64,000 nt of DNA from Lucinisca nassula (lineage: Eukaryota; Mollusca; Bivalvia; Lucinida; Lucinidae): contig OY757014.1 in the NCBI GenBank assembly GCA_963580285.1, positions 102,302,072 to 102,366,071 of the forward strand. Direction: 5' to 3'. Below are positions 1 through 11,639 of the stretch, piece after piece (positions within the stretch are counted from its first letter, which is position 1; each line of letters starts with the position of its first letter). The notes under the pieces were generated by a model. That model was given only the letters and a program-made list of their open reading frames with translations, was not told the origin of the DNA and made no database searches. A program made the translations under genes and the position numbers.

Positions 1-1208
1 GCAAAAGTAAAGTATTATTAAACAGCATGACCAAAACATGATAATCATATAATTTCACATTCTGCTGAATCAGGACTATCAATATTCAGTCTGTTAAAAC
101 ACAATGTTACCGGTCCTCAATTTCCATCAAAATTCATCAACATGTTCCAAAGATATGTGGGTAGTTTTTATGCTAAAATAGTGTCTTGACAAAAATTGGA
201 ACATGGTAAAAATGCATATAAAATTTTAAAGAATACAAAAATAGGAGCTGAAATATGGGGACACCATCAAAGAAAACTGAATGCCCAGCCACTAACACTA
301 GACATATGAGGTCATTCATAGTATCAACCAACTCACCAATTATGGCTTTATTCATAAAACATAGCAGCATTAGATATATGAAACTCTGAATTCTGTAGAC
401 AAGTTTATAGGAGAGTACTCTCTGTTTTTATAGAGACTTCATAAAATATGTAATAAATTTACTACGGAAATAAAATTTAAAGTGAATGCATTATAATTAT
501 AATGGTTTTACCCAAGGCAATTATTGTGCATAATTTCATCAAAATCCAAGCGTGGGCAGAAACCAATGCAAATTTCCTATACCTTGAAAGACCCCCTTTT
601 TAGATAAAAAAATGAAATATTTGTCTTATTTCTGCTCAAAATATAGATTGTGGGTACTCGTTGAGGCGGTTCTTACGAGTACCCGCAATCTATATTTTTG
701 ATCAGAAATAAAAAAAAATCAGGTTTACCCCTGTTCAACCCAGTTTTACTGTATAAAAGTGGGGCTCAAGGGGCATCAAAATTATATAGGCGTGTTTTCA
801 TGATATATTGTCAATGGCAGGCTGATTTGTGGTAATGGAGACGTTGCATAATACACCTTAAGACTATTTATGATGTTTTACTTATTTCTACTCTCATCAT
901 GGTTTGTGTGTACTTTTTGGAGCCGCCTAATTGAGGCGGTACAAGTGGGTACCCACGGCCTGTGTCTTGGGGGCGGGGATGGGAAGGTTTATGTACGTAT
1001 GGTCCTGTAGATCCTGTTTTCTCTATATAGAGTGGATGTGGGGGTGTTCATTGCTTGTATTTGTTAAAGTGATGAAAAGTTTCATAACAATAACGGTCCT
1101 GGGTTTTCGAATGTGCCTGTCAAGGTGAGGGCTAGAAGAAATATATGGACTGCATGATGCTTCCACGCAGAGCTGAATCCGGCCCACACACTAGTACTGG
1201 TAAACCGC
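1..1208. repeat. Direct duplication, copy 1
   Basis: This block is repeated almost base for base at 1643-2850, an offset of 1642 bases. The one difference I noticed is C at about 84 against T at about 1726. It contains a hairpin-MITE core (about 640-712) and ends inside a SINE, right after the shared string ggtaaaccgc. The left edge of the window cuts it, so the true unit may be longer. Near identity means a recent tandem duplication or an assembly artefact. Confidence 0.9.
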
Positions 1209-1642
1209 ATGAAGGCCTCCTAACTCATCAGTGCAACATCTCCGTGAACACAAATAATCAAAGCACCAAAGAGGTGAGACAACGGTGAGGACTCGACAGC
1301 AAGAAACCACTGAAATGCTGGAGCAAAAGAAAACCAACAGTTAGACTCAGATCTGAAGCAACATCTAAAGTGACTGGTATGTTGTTGATTTGAATGTTAA
1401 ATCTAAACATCACCTTAGCACCATTACCAAATTAGAAAGACAGAAAGAAAACTGTGCCCATGATTAAATGGGTGCGTTTGATGACGTTTGTCATAAAAAC
1501 CTTTGCGGTATAGGTCTGTAGACAAAATAGTTTGTTCCATAGGGGGCAAATTTACCAAAAAGGATGTTTTGAAATAATTCTTATAATTATGCTATGAACT
1601 ACTTACGCAAACCATATTATACTATAGCCAGCCAAATTGAAA
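1209..1642. other. Spacer between duplicated blocks, no gene seen
   Basis: About 430 bases link the two copies of the duplication. No open frame with coding character, no splice-bounded exon and no recognised repeat is visible here. Confidence 0.5.
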
Positions 1643-2850
1643 GCAAAAGTAAAGTATTATTAAACAGCATGACCAAAACATGATAATCATATAATTTCAC
1701 ATTCTGCTGAATTAGGACTATCAATATTCAGTCTGTTAAAACACAATGTTACCGGTCCTCAATTTCCATCAAAATTCATCAACATGTTCCAAAGATATGT
1801 GGGTAGTTTTTATGCTAAAATAGTGTCTTGACAAAAATTGGAACATGGTAAAAATGCATATAAAATTTTAAAGAATACAAAAATAGGAGCTGAAATATGG
1901 GGACACCATCAAAGAAAACTGAATGCCCAGCCACTAACACTAGACATATGAGGTCATTCATAGTATCAACCAACTCACCAATTATGGCTTTATTCATAAA
2001 ACATAGCAGCATTAGATATATGAAACTCTGAATTCTGTAGACAAGTTTATAGGAGAGTACTCTCTGTTTTTATAGAGACTTCATAAAATATGTAATAAAT
2101 TTACTACGGAAATAAAATTTAAAGTGAATGCATTATAATTATAATGGTTTTACCCAAGGCAATTATTGTGCATAATTTCATCAAAATCCAAGCGTGGGCA
2201 GAAACCAATGCAAATTTCCTATACCTTGAAAGACCCCCTTTTTAGATAAAAAAATGAAATATTTGTCTTATTTCTGCTCAAAATATAGATTGTGGGTACT
2301 CGTTGAGGCGGTTCTTACGAGTACCCGCAATCTATATTTTTGATCAGAAATAAAAAAAAATCAGGTTTACCCCTGTTCAACCCAGTTTTACTGTATAAAA
2401 GTGGGGCTCAAGGGGCATCAAAATTATATAGGCGTGTTTTCATGATATATTGTCAATGGCAGGCTGATTTGTGGTAATGGAGACGTTGCATAATACACCT
2501 TAAGACTATTTATGATGTTTTACTTATTTCTACTCTCATCATGGTTTGTGTGTACTTTTTGGAGCCGCCTAATTGAGGCGGTACAAGTGGGTACCCACGG
2601 CCTGTGTCTTGGGGGCGGGGATGGGAAGGTTTATGTACGTATGGTCCTGTAGATCCTGTTTTCTCTATATAGAGTGGATGTGGGGGTGTTCATTGCTTGT
2701 ATTTGTTAAAGTGATGAAAAGTTTCATAACAATAACGGTCCTGGGTTTTCGAATGTGCCTGTCAAGGTGAGGGCTAGAAGAAATATATGGACTGCATGAT
2801 GCTTCCACGCAGAGCTGAATCCGGCCCACACACTAGTACTGGTAAACCGC
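1643..2850. repeat. Direct duplication, copy 2
   Basis: Second copy of block 1-1208. Unlike copy 1 it runs on into the remainder of the SINE (to 3050), so the duplication breakpoint lies inside that SINE. The small open frames of both copies are identical, which reflects the duplication and not protein conservation. Confidence 0.9.
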
Positions 2851-3050
2851 TTAGAGGATCTAAGCCTGTCCAGGAACCGCGGGGCGAGGTGGACCGTCCA
2901 TGCTAATAAACCCTATTGGTGTCATTGGGCGACAGGGCTTGAGATGTCATTTCATCTCAATGTCGGGTAAAAGTCCCACAAAATTGAAAGCAACGTCTCC
3001 AAAATGACCTTTACAGTGTTGATGGGGACGTTAAACCTTAAATCAAACAA
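2779..3050 (+). mobile_element. SINE family A, complete 3' end
   Basis: Starts near gaagaaatatatggactgca and ends in a simple tail, atcaaacaaaac. This is the reference layout for the family in this window: a head with cttccacgcagagctgaa, a middle with gggcttgagatgtcatttca, and a 3' part with tgttgatggggacgttaaac. The CAAACAAA-type tail sets the orientation. I infer a SINE from length (~280-300), tail and copy number; a clear tRNA head is not visible. Confidence 0.75.
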
Positions 3051-4352
3051 AACAAGAGGGCCATGATGGCCCTGGATCGCTCACCTGATCCATACAGTAA
3101 CAAGTGGGCCCTGGGGAGGGCCATTATTGACCCCAGGGTTACAATGTGCATTATGTTGAGGGAGGTCTAAAAAGGTGAAGCTTCATACCAAATATCAACA
3201 AAGGCTATAATTTGAACAATCTTGGCAAAGGTCCAATAGATGAAGCTACATACCAAATATCAAAGACCTGGGCCTTGCGGTTTCAGAGAAAATTTTTTTA
3301 AAGATATTTCCAACATAAGCCTATGTAAAACCAAATGGCCCCAGGGCTGGGCATTTTTGGCCTCAGGGCTATAATTTAAACAATCTTGATAGAGGTCCAC
3401 TAGATGAGGCTTCACACCAAATATCAAAGACTTGGGCCTTGCTGTTTCAAGGAAGAAGCTTTTCAAAGATTATTTCAATATAAGTCTATGTAAAACCAAA
3501 GGGTCTCGGGGTGGGGGCATTTTTGGCCCCAAGGCTATAATTTGAACAATCTTGATAGAGGTCCACTAGATGAAATTTCACACCAAAGATCAAAGACCTA
3601 GGCCTTGTGGTTTCATAGAAGAAGATTTTTAAACATAGATAAGCCTTACAAAGTCCCTTTATAAGCCTATGTAAAACCAAAGGGCCCAGGGGCGGGGGCA
3701 TTTTTGGCCCGAGCACAATAATTTGAACAACCTTGGTAGGGGTCCACTAGATGAAGCTTCATACCAAATAGCAAAGACCGAGGCCATGCAGTTTCAGAGT
3801 AGACGATTTTTAAAGATTTTCACTATATAAGCCCATGTAAAACCAAAGGGCCCCGGGGCGGGGGCATTTTTGGCCCCAGCACTATAATTTTAACAATCTT
3901 GGTAGGGGTCCGCTAGATGAAGCTTCATCCCAAATATCAAAGACCTGGGCCTTGTGGTTTCAGAGAAGAAGATTTTTAAAGATTTTCCCGATAAAAACCC
4001 ATGTAAAACCAAAGGGCCCCGGGGCGGGGGCATTTTTGGCCCCAGCACTATAATTTGAACAATCTTGGTAGGGGTCCACTAGATGAAGCTTCATACCATA
4101 TATCAAAGACCTGGGTATTGCGGTTTCAGAGAAGAAGATTTTTTAAGTTTTTGGTGAAAAAAATCTATTTTTGGCTCCTGTGACCTGGATGTGCAACGAA
4201 CCTGAACCATTTGAACAACTTTGAAAGGGGTCCACCTAAGGATCATTCCTGTGAAGTTTGGTCAAAATCCGATCAGTGGTTTAGGAGGAGATGTCGTTTG
4301 AAGAAATTGTTTACGCACGGATGACAGACAAAAAGTGATCCTAATATTAATC
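3051..4352 (+). repeat. Composite satellite element, copy 1
   Basis: Opens with the small palindrome gagggccatgatggccctg followed by cgctcacctg, then holds tandem units of about 150 bases (each with ggtccactagatgaagcttc and tttcagagaagaagatttt). It closes with a unique 3' block (ctcctgtgacctggatgtgc .. acagacaaaaagtgatcc). The open frames on the minus strand are the same ~50 residue unit repeated and have no coding character. Confidence 0.8.
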
Positions 4353-5794
4353 ACAAGAGGGCCATGATGGCCCTGGATCGCTCACCTGGTCCATAGAGTA
4401 ACAAGTGGGCCCCGGGGAGGGCCATTATTGACCCCAGGGTTATAATGAGCATAATGTTGAGGGAGGTCTAAAAAGGTGAAGCTTCATATCAAATATCAAC
4501 AAAGGCTATAATTTGAACAATCTTGGCAAAGGTCCACTAAATGAAGCCACACACCAAATACCAAAGACCTTGGCCTTGCGGTTTCAGAGAAGAAGATTTT
4601 CAAAGATTATCTCTATATATAAGTCTATGTAGAACAAAAGGGCCCTGGGGCAGGGGCATTTGTGGCCCCAGGGCTATAATTTGAACAATCTTGGTAGAGA
4701 TCCACTAGATGAAGCTCCATTCCAAATATCAAAGACATGGGCCTTGCAGTTTCAGAGAAGAAGATTTTTAAAGATTTCCCTTAAGTCTATGTAAAACCAA
4801 AGGGTCTTGGGGCTGGGGCATTTTTGGCCCCAGGGCTATAATTTGAACAATCTTGATAGAGGTCCACTAGATGAAATTTCACACCAAATATCAAAGACCT
4901 AGGCCATGTGGTTTCATATAAGAAGATTTTTAAAGATTTTCCCTATATAAGCCTATGTAAAACCAACGGGCCAGTCGGGGGCAATTATTTTCTTCTCAGG
5001 GCTATAATTTGAACAATCTTGGTAGAGGTCTACTAGCTGAAGCTTCATACCAAATATCAAAGACCTAGGCCTTGTGGTTTCTGGGAAGAAGATTTTTGAA
5101 GATTTTCCGGATATAAGCCTATGTAAAACCAAAGGGCCCCGGGGCGGGGGCATTTTTGGCCCCAGCCCTATAATTTGAACAGTCTTGGTAGGGGTCGACT
5201 AGATAAAGCTTCATACCAAATAGCAAAGACCTGGGCCTTCCAGTTTCAGAGAAGAAGATTTTCCCTATATAAGCTCATGTAAAAACCAAAGGGCCCCGGG
5301 GCAGGGGCATTTTTGGCCCCAGCACTATAATTTGAACAATCTTGGTATGGGTCCACTAGATGTAGCTACATACCAAATATCAAAGACCTGTGCCTTGTGG
5401 TTTCAGAGAAGAAGATTTTTAAAGATTTTCCCTATATAAGCCCATGTAAAACCAAAGGGCACCGGGGCGGGGCATTTTTCGCCCCAGCACTATAATTTGA
5501 ACAATCTTGGTAAGGGTCCAATAGATGAAGCTTCATACCAAATATCAAAGACCTAGGCCTTGTGGTTTCAGAGAAGAAGATTTTTTAAGTTTTCGGTGAA
5601 AACAATCTATTTTTGGCTCCTGTGACCTATATATGCAACGGACCGGAACCATTTGAACAACTTTGAAACGGGTCCACCTAAGGATCATTCCTGTGAAGTT
5701 TGGTCTAAAACTGATCAGGGGTTTAGGAGGAGATGTCATTTGAAGAAATTGTTTACGCACGGATGACAGACAAAAAGTGATCCTAATATAAAAC
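4353..5794 (+). repeat. Composite satellite element, copy 2
   Basis: Same head, ~150-base internal units and 3' block as the neighbour to the left, joined to it head to tail. The number of internal units differs, so unit copy number is unstable. Confidence 0.8.
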
Positions 5795-7815
5795 ACAAGA
5801 GGACCATGATGGCCCTGGATCGCTCACCTGATCCATAGAGTAACAAGTGGGCCCCGGGGAGGGCCATTATTGACCCCAGGGTTATAATGTGCATAATGTT
5901 GAGGGAGGTCTTAAAAGGTGAAGCTTCATACCAAATATCAACAAAAGGCTATAATTTGAACAATCTTGGCAAAGGTCCACTAGATGAAGCTACACAACAA
6001 ATATCAAAGACCTGGGCCTTGTGGTTTCAGAGAAGAAGATTTTTTTAAAGATATTCCTTACATAAGCCTATGTAAAACCAAATGGTCCCAGGGCAGGGGC
6101 ATTTTTGGCCTCAGGGCTATAATTTAAACAATCTTGATAGAGGTCTACTAGATGAAGCTTCACACCAAATATCAAAGACCTGGGCCTTGTTGTTTCAGAG
6201 AAGAAGATTTTCAAAGATTATCTCTATTATAAGTCTATGTAAAACCAAAGGGCCCTGGGGCGGGGGCATTGTGGCCCCAGGGCTATAATTTGAACAATCT
6301 TGGTAGAGGTCCACTAGCTGAAGCTTCATACCAAATGTCAAAGACCTAGGCCTTGTGATTTCAGAGTAGAAGATTTTTCAAGATTTTCCCTATATAATTC
6401 TATGAAAAACCAAAGGGCCCCGGGGCGGGGGCCTTTTGGCCTCAGGGCTATAATTTGAACAATCTTCATAGAGGTCCACTAGCTGAAGCTTCATACCAAA
6501 TATCAAAGACCTGGGCCTTGCAGTTTCAGAAAAGAAGATTTTTAAAGATTTTCCCTATATAAGCCTATGTAAAACCAAAGGGCCCCGGGGCGGGGGCATT
6601 TTTGGCCCCAGCACTATAATTTGAACAGTCTTGGTAGGGGTCCACTAGATGAAGCTTCATACCAAATAGCAAAGACCTGGCCCTGCAGTTTCAGAGAAGA
6701 AGATTTTTTAAAGATTTTCCCAATATAAGCCCATGTAAAACCAAAGGGCCCTGGGGCGGGGGCATTTTTGGCCCCAGCACTATAATTTGAACAATCTTGG
6801 TAGGGGTCCACTAGATGAAGCTTCATACCAAATATCAAAGACCTGGGCCTTGCGGTTTCATAGAAGAAGATTTTTAAAGATTTTCCCCATATCAGCCCAT
6901 GTAAAACCAAAGGGCCCCGGGGCGGGGGCATTTTTTGCCCCAGCACTATAATTTGAACAATCTTGGTAGGAGTCCATAAGATGAAGCTTCATACCAAATA
7001 TCAAAGACCTGGGCCTTGAAGTTTCAGAGAAGAAGATTTTTAAAGATTTTCCCTATATAAGCCCATGTAAATCCAAAGGGCCCTGGGGCGGGGGCATTTT
7101 TGGCCCCAGCACTATAATTTGAATAATCTTGGTAGTGGTCCACTAGATGAAGCTTCATACCAAATATCAAAGACCTGGGCCTTGCGGTTTCAGAGAAGAA
7201 GATTTTTCAAGATTTTCCCTATATAAGCCTATGTAAAACCAAAGCGCCCCGGGGCGGGGGCATCTTTGGCCCCAGCACTATAATTTGAACAATCTTGGTA
7301 GGGGTCCACCAGATAAAGATTCATACCAAATATCAAAGACCTGGGCCTTGCAGTTTCAGAGAAGAAGATTTTTAAAGATTTTCCCGATATAAGCCCATGT
7401 AAAACCAAAGGGCCCCGGGGCGGGGGCATTTTTGGCCCCAGCACTATAATTTGAACAATCTTGGTAGGGGTCCACAAGATGAAGCTTCATACCAAATATC
7501 AAAGTCCTGGGCCTTGCAGTTTCAGAGAAGAAGATTTTTTAAGTTTTTGGTGAAAAAATCTATTTTTGGCTCCTGTGACCTATATGTGCAACAGACCGGA
7601 ACCATTTGAACAACTTTGAAAGGGGACCACCTAAGGATCATTCCTGTGAAGTTTGGTCAAAATCGGTTCAGTGGTTTAGGAGGAGATGTCGTTTGAAGAA
7701 AAAGTTTACGCACGGACGCACGGACGCACGCACGCACGGACGGACGCACGACGGACGACGGACAAAAAGTGATCCCAAAAGCTCACCTCGTCACTACGTG
7801 ACGGTGAGCTAAAAA
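5795..7815 (+). repeat. Composite satellite element, copy 3 (longest)
   Basis: Same structure with more internal units. The 3' end is fuller than in the two copies to the left: it adds a (CGGACGCA)n-type tract at about 7712-7765 and ends cgtcactacgtgacggtgagct. The GGTGAGC at this end is the reverse complement of the GCTCACC near the head, so the element has short inverted ends. Confidence 0.8.
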
Positions 7816-7929
7816 CTGTCATGGTGAGGGGTGCAGAGCTTGTTTTGGGTGTTTTATTTAGGTGGCCCAATCTGGAACTGTGCTGTTTACGTTAGAACTG
7901 TTTTGGATTTGGGTTACAGCGTATTTGAA

Positions 7930-8207
7930 TGTTTGAATGGGTGTTTAACGTCCCCGTCAACACTGTTAAGGTCAGTTTGGAGACGTTGCTTCCAATTTTG
8001 TGGGACTTTTACCCGACATTGAGATGAAATGACATCTCAAGCCCTGCCACCCAATGAAACCAGAAGGCTTATATGCATCGGGCGATCTGACTCACACCAC
8101 TTTGTCCTTCTATGCGGTTTACCGGTACTCGTGTGTGGTCAGATTCAGCTCTGCGTGGAAACATCATGCAGCCCAATCTGTCTCAACGCCCCGATGTGCA
8201 GGGGCGA
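7930..8207 (-). mobile_element. SINE family A
   Basis: Minus-strand copy. In plus-strand reading it starts gtttaacgtccccgtcaaca and ends cagcccaatctgtctcaacg. It is somewhat diverged from the copy at 2779. The ~110 bases before it (7816-7929) show nothing recognisable. Confidence 0.75.
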
Positions 8208-8506
8208 GGGTTACAGAGTAATAATTCCTTTTGAAAACTTCTATAAAAGGTATAATCCTCTTTGGAAGCAAGGACTGCAACACAGAACTGAAAATTGTAG
8301 AGTGTCCAAGATCTTTTCTGGGCCAGACTAACTATTTTCGGCCAATTAGGCCTCATCAGTGACCTTCAGATATTTTCGAATTTCCGCAGTGGAACCAATG
8401 GTCCCAAAGGACTAAAAGATAACTCCACACCATGATGAAAGTAGCAACATTCTGCAAAGTGGTACTCAAGACATTTCATGAGGTTTTCAGGATCTTTTAA
8501 GTTTTC
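8208..8506. other. Intron stretch with a dispersed low-copy repeat
   Basis: No gene seen. The text from about 8335 to 8640 (caaaaatgagttcctttaag, gcctcatcagtgacc) recurs near 54775-54880 and 55150-55190, so part of it belongs to another dispersed family of unknown type. Confidence 0.5.
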
Positions 8507-8858
8507 ATTACGATAAAACGCCTATATAATTTTGACCCCCTTGAATAAAAATCAAAAATGAGTTCCTTTAAGAGCAATGAAAACATTCATAAGAAAGAAG
8601 ATGGGTCATACTACGTAGTTTCGGCCAAAACTGGGGTTTACGGGGGTAAACCTTATTTTTCTTATTTCTGCTCTGAAATATAGATTGTGGGTACTCGTTA
8701 GAACCGCCTCTATGAGGCGGTTCTAACGAGTACCAACAATCTATTTTTTAAGCAGAAATAAGAAAAATATCACAATTTTTCATCTTACAATTATTTTTTT
8801 TTTTTTTTTGGGCGATAAAGGAAACAATGCATTTGCATAGGCGTGTTTTTGCAATGTC
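8507..8858. mobile_element. Hairpin MITE family H1
   Basis: Bounded by cattacgataaaacgcctat and the inverse gcataggcgtgttttgcaatg-type end. The middle holds the family core: gggtactcgttagaaccgcc followed by its reverse complement around a short centre (about 8688-8748). Confidence 0.7.
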
Positions 8859-9039
8859 ATGTTGTACATTCAGTAACGAATATTAGCATAAATTGGTATG
8901 ACAAATTATTACTATGGATTATTCCACAAACTACTTTTATAGTTAAAGGACTGTCACCTCACTTACTATTGTTCTATGTTCTAGTTAATCAATATAACGG
9001 ATGGTCTTAGGGTTTGTTTCTCTGGTGTTTTTTTTGCAC

Positions 9040-9362
9040 TGGTGAAACTCATGTCAGCATCACAGTTGTATCATTACGATATCACACCCGCGCGACAAAC
9101 ATGTAGTGCATTTCTTCACATCTCCAGAATGGCTGTTTTTCTGATGCTAATCCGTGATATGTACCTTATTTATACTGCAAACATAGCTTGTGGGTACTCG
9201 TTAGACCCGCCTCATTGAGGCGGTTCTAACGAGTACTCTCAACCTATGTATTGGAGTTGAAATAAGAAAAATAGTGTATACCCCCGTAAACCCCAATTTT
9301 CTCTCTATATAAAGTGGGGTTAAGGGGGTGTTTATTTCACGGAATTGTTCAGGTGATATAAC
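9040..9362. mobile_element. Hairpin MITE family H2
   Basis: Holds the core hairpin at about 9187-9240. It ends with tttcacggaattgttcaggtg, the inverse of the cctgaacaagtccgtgaaat type seen in other H2 copies. H2 shares its core with H1 but has different outer ends. The stretch 8860-9040 between the two MITEs shows nothing recognisable. Confidence 0.6.
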
Positions 9363-9521
9363 TATGTAAGGAATTGCGGGTTCTCGCCAGGTGGTTCTAG
9401 TGAGCACCTGCAACCCATGTTTGGTGCTGAAATAAGAAAACATACAAATTAGGTATAGTACTATAGAAAACCTAGCCGAGACCACATCTGTTCCACTTTT
9501 TGGCTCCCCAGGAAAACTTAC

Positions 9522-9594
9522 CAGCAGGTCTCCAACCAATGGCTACCCATGTGTCTGTTTTCACACGAAGAATTATTTCAATTTCCTGGAGATC
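9522..9594 (-). CDS. Host gene exon 6: DOMON domain, second visible part
   Basis: A 73-base exon bounded by acceptor ttttag and donor gtaagt. Entered in phase 0 from the exon at 10818-10915, it codes 24 residues plus one base: it begins DLQEIEIIL and contains TDTWVAIGWRPA. The pattern of a beta-strand ExExxL, then TxTWVAxGWRP, is the core signature of DOMON domains (secreted heme- or sugar-binding beta-sandwich, as in MOXD1 and FRRS1-like proteins). Two exons reading through in phase to form this core make chance very unlikely. Later exons must lie left of here (phase 1 start); none was found down to base 1, where the sequence is all repeat. The exon is seen; the domain name is family knowledge. 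Confidence 0.85.
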
Positions 9595-9688
9595 CTAAAA
9601 TGATAAAAAGTGAAAGTGAAGTTAAACAAGGTACCACTTTGCGTCTTTGAAGCATAGATAATTTTGAAAAAAAAATGTAGGATATTCC

Positions 9689-9873
9689 ATTACGAAAACA
9701 GGCCTATACAAATACATTGTAAACTTAACCGCCGAAATAAAACGAAAATTTTAAGACGAAAAATTGTGATATTTTTCCTATTTCAAAAATATGCTATACC
9801 CCTGTGAACCTCATTTTTACTGCATAAAAGTGGGGTTCAAGGGGACAAAGTTATATAGGCGTGTTTTCATGAT
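9689..9873. mobile_element. Hairpin MITE family H1, core deleted
   Basis: Both ends are present (cattacgaaaacaggcctat and tataggcgtgttttcatgatg) but the central hairpin is missing, so this is an internally deleted copy sitting just upstream of DOMON exon 6. Confidence 0.65.
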
Positions 9874-9929
9874 GTTTTTACTTCTGAAAGCAATTAATTA
9901 ATCGAAAATTGCTTTCCCTTCATATGTTA

Positions 9930-10095
9930 TCCCGTCCATGCATATTAACCCTGTTGGTTTCATCGGGCGGCAGGGCTTGAGGTGTCATTTCATCTCAATG
10001 TCGGATGATAGTCACACAAACTTGGAAGCAACGTTATCATTATGGCCGAAATAGTGTTGTCGGGGACATTAAACCTCAAAACAATCAAACAAAGA
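9930..10095 (+). mobile_element. SINE family A, 5'-truncated
   Basis: Only the 3' two-thirds is present, from cgtccatgcatattaaccct to the tail caaaacaatcaaac. It faces the minus-strand copy at 10135, giving an inverted SINE pair about 40 bases apart. Confidence 0.7.
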
Positions 10096-10134
10096 GACGT
10101 GCCCTTCTTTGATTTTGCACAGCCTTGATAGGTT

Positions 10135-10436
10135 TTGTTTGTTTGTTTGAATTGAGGCTAAATGTCCCCGTCAACTCTATATAGGTCATTTTGGAGACGT
10201 TGCTTCCAATTTTGTGGGACTTTCACCCGACAATGAGATGAAATGACATCTCAAGCCCTGTCGCCCAATGAGACAAATAGGGTTTATAAGCATGGACGTT
10301 CCGGCTCGCACCGCTTTGCTTAGGAAGGCTTAGGGCCTCTATGCGGTTTACCAGTTCCCGTGGGCGGTCGGTTTCAGCTCGACGTGGAAGCATAGTGCAG
10401 CCCATCTATTTCTTCAAGCCCCGATGGGCGGTGGCC
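10135..10436 (-). mobile_element. SINE family A, full length
   Basis: Plus-strand reading opens with the inverse tail (gtttgtttgtttgaattgag) and closes with cttcaagccccgatgggcgg, the full family head. With the copy at 9930 it could form a stem in an intron transcript. Confidence 0.75.
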
Positions 10437-10670
10437 ATGTGTTAGACTAGCTAGTATCGACCAGCTGATCTAAACGAAAAACTGGCCTAGAATGCCCATT
10501 CTTGTACACTGGATAAGGAAATCCAAGGTTTTAGCCTGGAATAGAAACTTTGTTCTTACCTTGGTGGTCTAACCCAGGCAAACTTCATAAGTATAATGCG
10601 CGAAAAATAAAACGTCAGATAAAGTTAAAATTAAAATTTTCGGTGGTGTTGTGCAAGAAAAAGAATCTAA

Positions 10671-10798
10671 TATGGGGTTCTGTAAAAGATGGGCGTTTCC
10701 AAACCTGAGGATGACCGTGCTGAGCGGAGCAGACTCGGTTCCGCTCATCACGGTCATCCCTCGGGGTTGGAAACGCCATCTACAGCAGAACCCCATAT
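10671..10798. repeat. Large imperfect palindrome
   Basis: The arm from atatggggttctg through gatgaccgtg at the left is mirrored by cacggtcatc through cagaaccccatat at the right, over about 60 bases per arm with a few mismatches. It has the look of a foldback MITE. An open frame across it is a by-product of the symmetry. Confidence 0.8.
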
Positions 10799-10817
10799 CA
10801 GAATCTTAAAAACTTAC

Positions 10818-10915
10818 ATGAAGTATCCTGTGATATATTTCAAATTCACCAGTTGTTGTAGATGTCTTTACGAAGTTTGAGAAGTCAATGTTGTTTAGGG
10901 TTGTAACTGGGGAAG
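10818..10915 (-). CDS. Host gene exon 5: DOMON domain, first part
   Basis: A 98-base exon with acceptor ttttttcag (polypyrimidine-rich) and donor gtaagt. It enters in phase 1 (two bases complete a codon begun by the EGF exon at 47270-47389, whose last base is T, giving Ser) and leaves in phase 0. The open frame reads SPVTTLNNIDFSNF then KTSTTTGEFEIYHRILH. FxxYHRIL is the typical first strand of a DOMON domain, and it joins in phase to exon 6. The intron upstream is 36.35 kb and holds the virus-like element. Of the three frames only this one is open, and it is the one that fits both neighbours. Confidence 0.82.
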
Positions 10916-10939
10916 CTGAAAAAACAAAACCGTTTGGTT

Positions 10940-11125
10940 AACACACCCGTGTGACAGGACATTCTCTTCTATGGCCAAGATGGTTACTTTTCTCTTGTGA
11001 TATTTTTCTTATTTATACGTCAAACAGAGGTTGCGGGTGCTCGTTAGAACCGCCTCAATAAGGCGGTTCTAACGAGTACCCACAACCTAAGTTTTGGAGC
11101 AGAAATTAGAATAAAAGCACTGCAG
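10940..11125. mobile_element. Hairpin MITE, H2 type, partial
   Basis: Contains acacacccgtgtgac, an end block also seen in other H2 copies, and a perfect core hairpin around ccgcctcaataaggcgg at about 11030-11095. From 11125 to 11640 no gene or clear repeat is visible beyond short AT-rich sequence. Confidence 0.6.
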
Positions 11126-11639
11126 ACACTGCATAATACCCCGCCACTGCTAAGCAATGTAACTTATTTGAAAATATATCAAGGCTACATAACTAGAAAG
11201 GGGATAGCAGAGATATGATCCGTAGTGTAATGTCTTAATGTGGGTGGATGAAGTTGTTAGAAGATGTAGGAAGCATATGTAAAAATCCATTTTTCAGACA
11301 TTGATGGGAAGGCAACTCAATAAGTTGACATTATTAGAAAATTATGGAGGCAAGTATTTACCTTAAATGGCTGTGGAACATGTATCTTTATGTGGTACAT
11401 GTAAGAATTTCATGTTTTTCGATGTACTGCCTGTCTGACTATATTCTTTCGTGAAGACTGATCATGAAGTAATTTCTACGGTCATTGTGCTCCTTCCGCT
11501 GATTCAAGAAGGGCAGGCATGAAGTATGTGCACTAAGTACTGGTTAACCACTTAGAAGGGCCTTTATTTTAGGCATCTATTTAGTTAGGCTTTTACTGCA
11601 CATTCCAAGGGTGAGGTTGATTAGGCTTCAATCAAAAGG

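Noticed and set aside
3260..7477. Series of 65-110 codon minus-strand ORFs with similar residues (LVDLYQDCSNYS, GPLVLH)
   Set aside because: They are translations of the ~150-base satellite unit, broken at random, and have no start or length conservation.
9201..9539. 112-codon minus-strand ORF overlapping exon 6
   Set aside because: It uses a different frame from the spliced DOMON reading and runs through a MITE hairpin.
10569..10591. 23-base micro-exon before a gtaagaac donor, considered as the exon after 10818-10915
   Set aside because: No usable polypyrimidine tract, and the exon at 9522-9594 continues the DOMON domain in correct phase.
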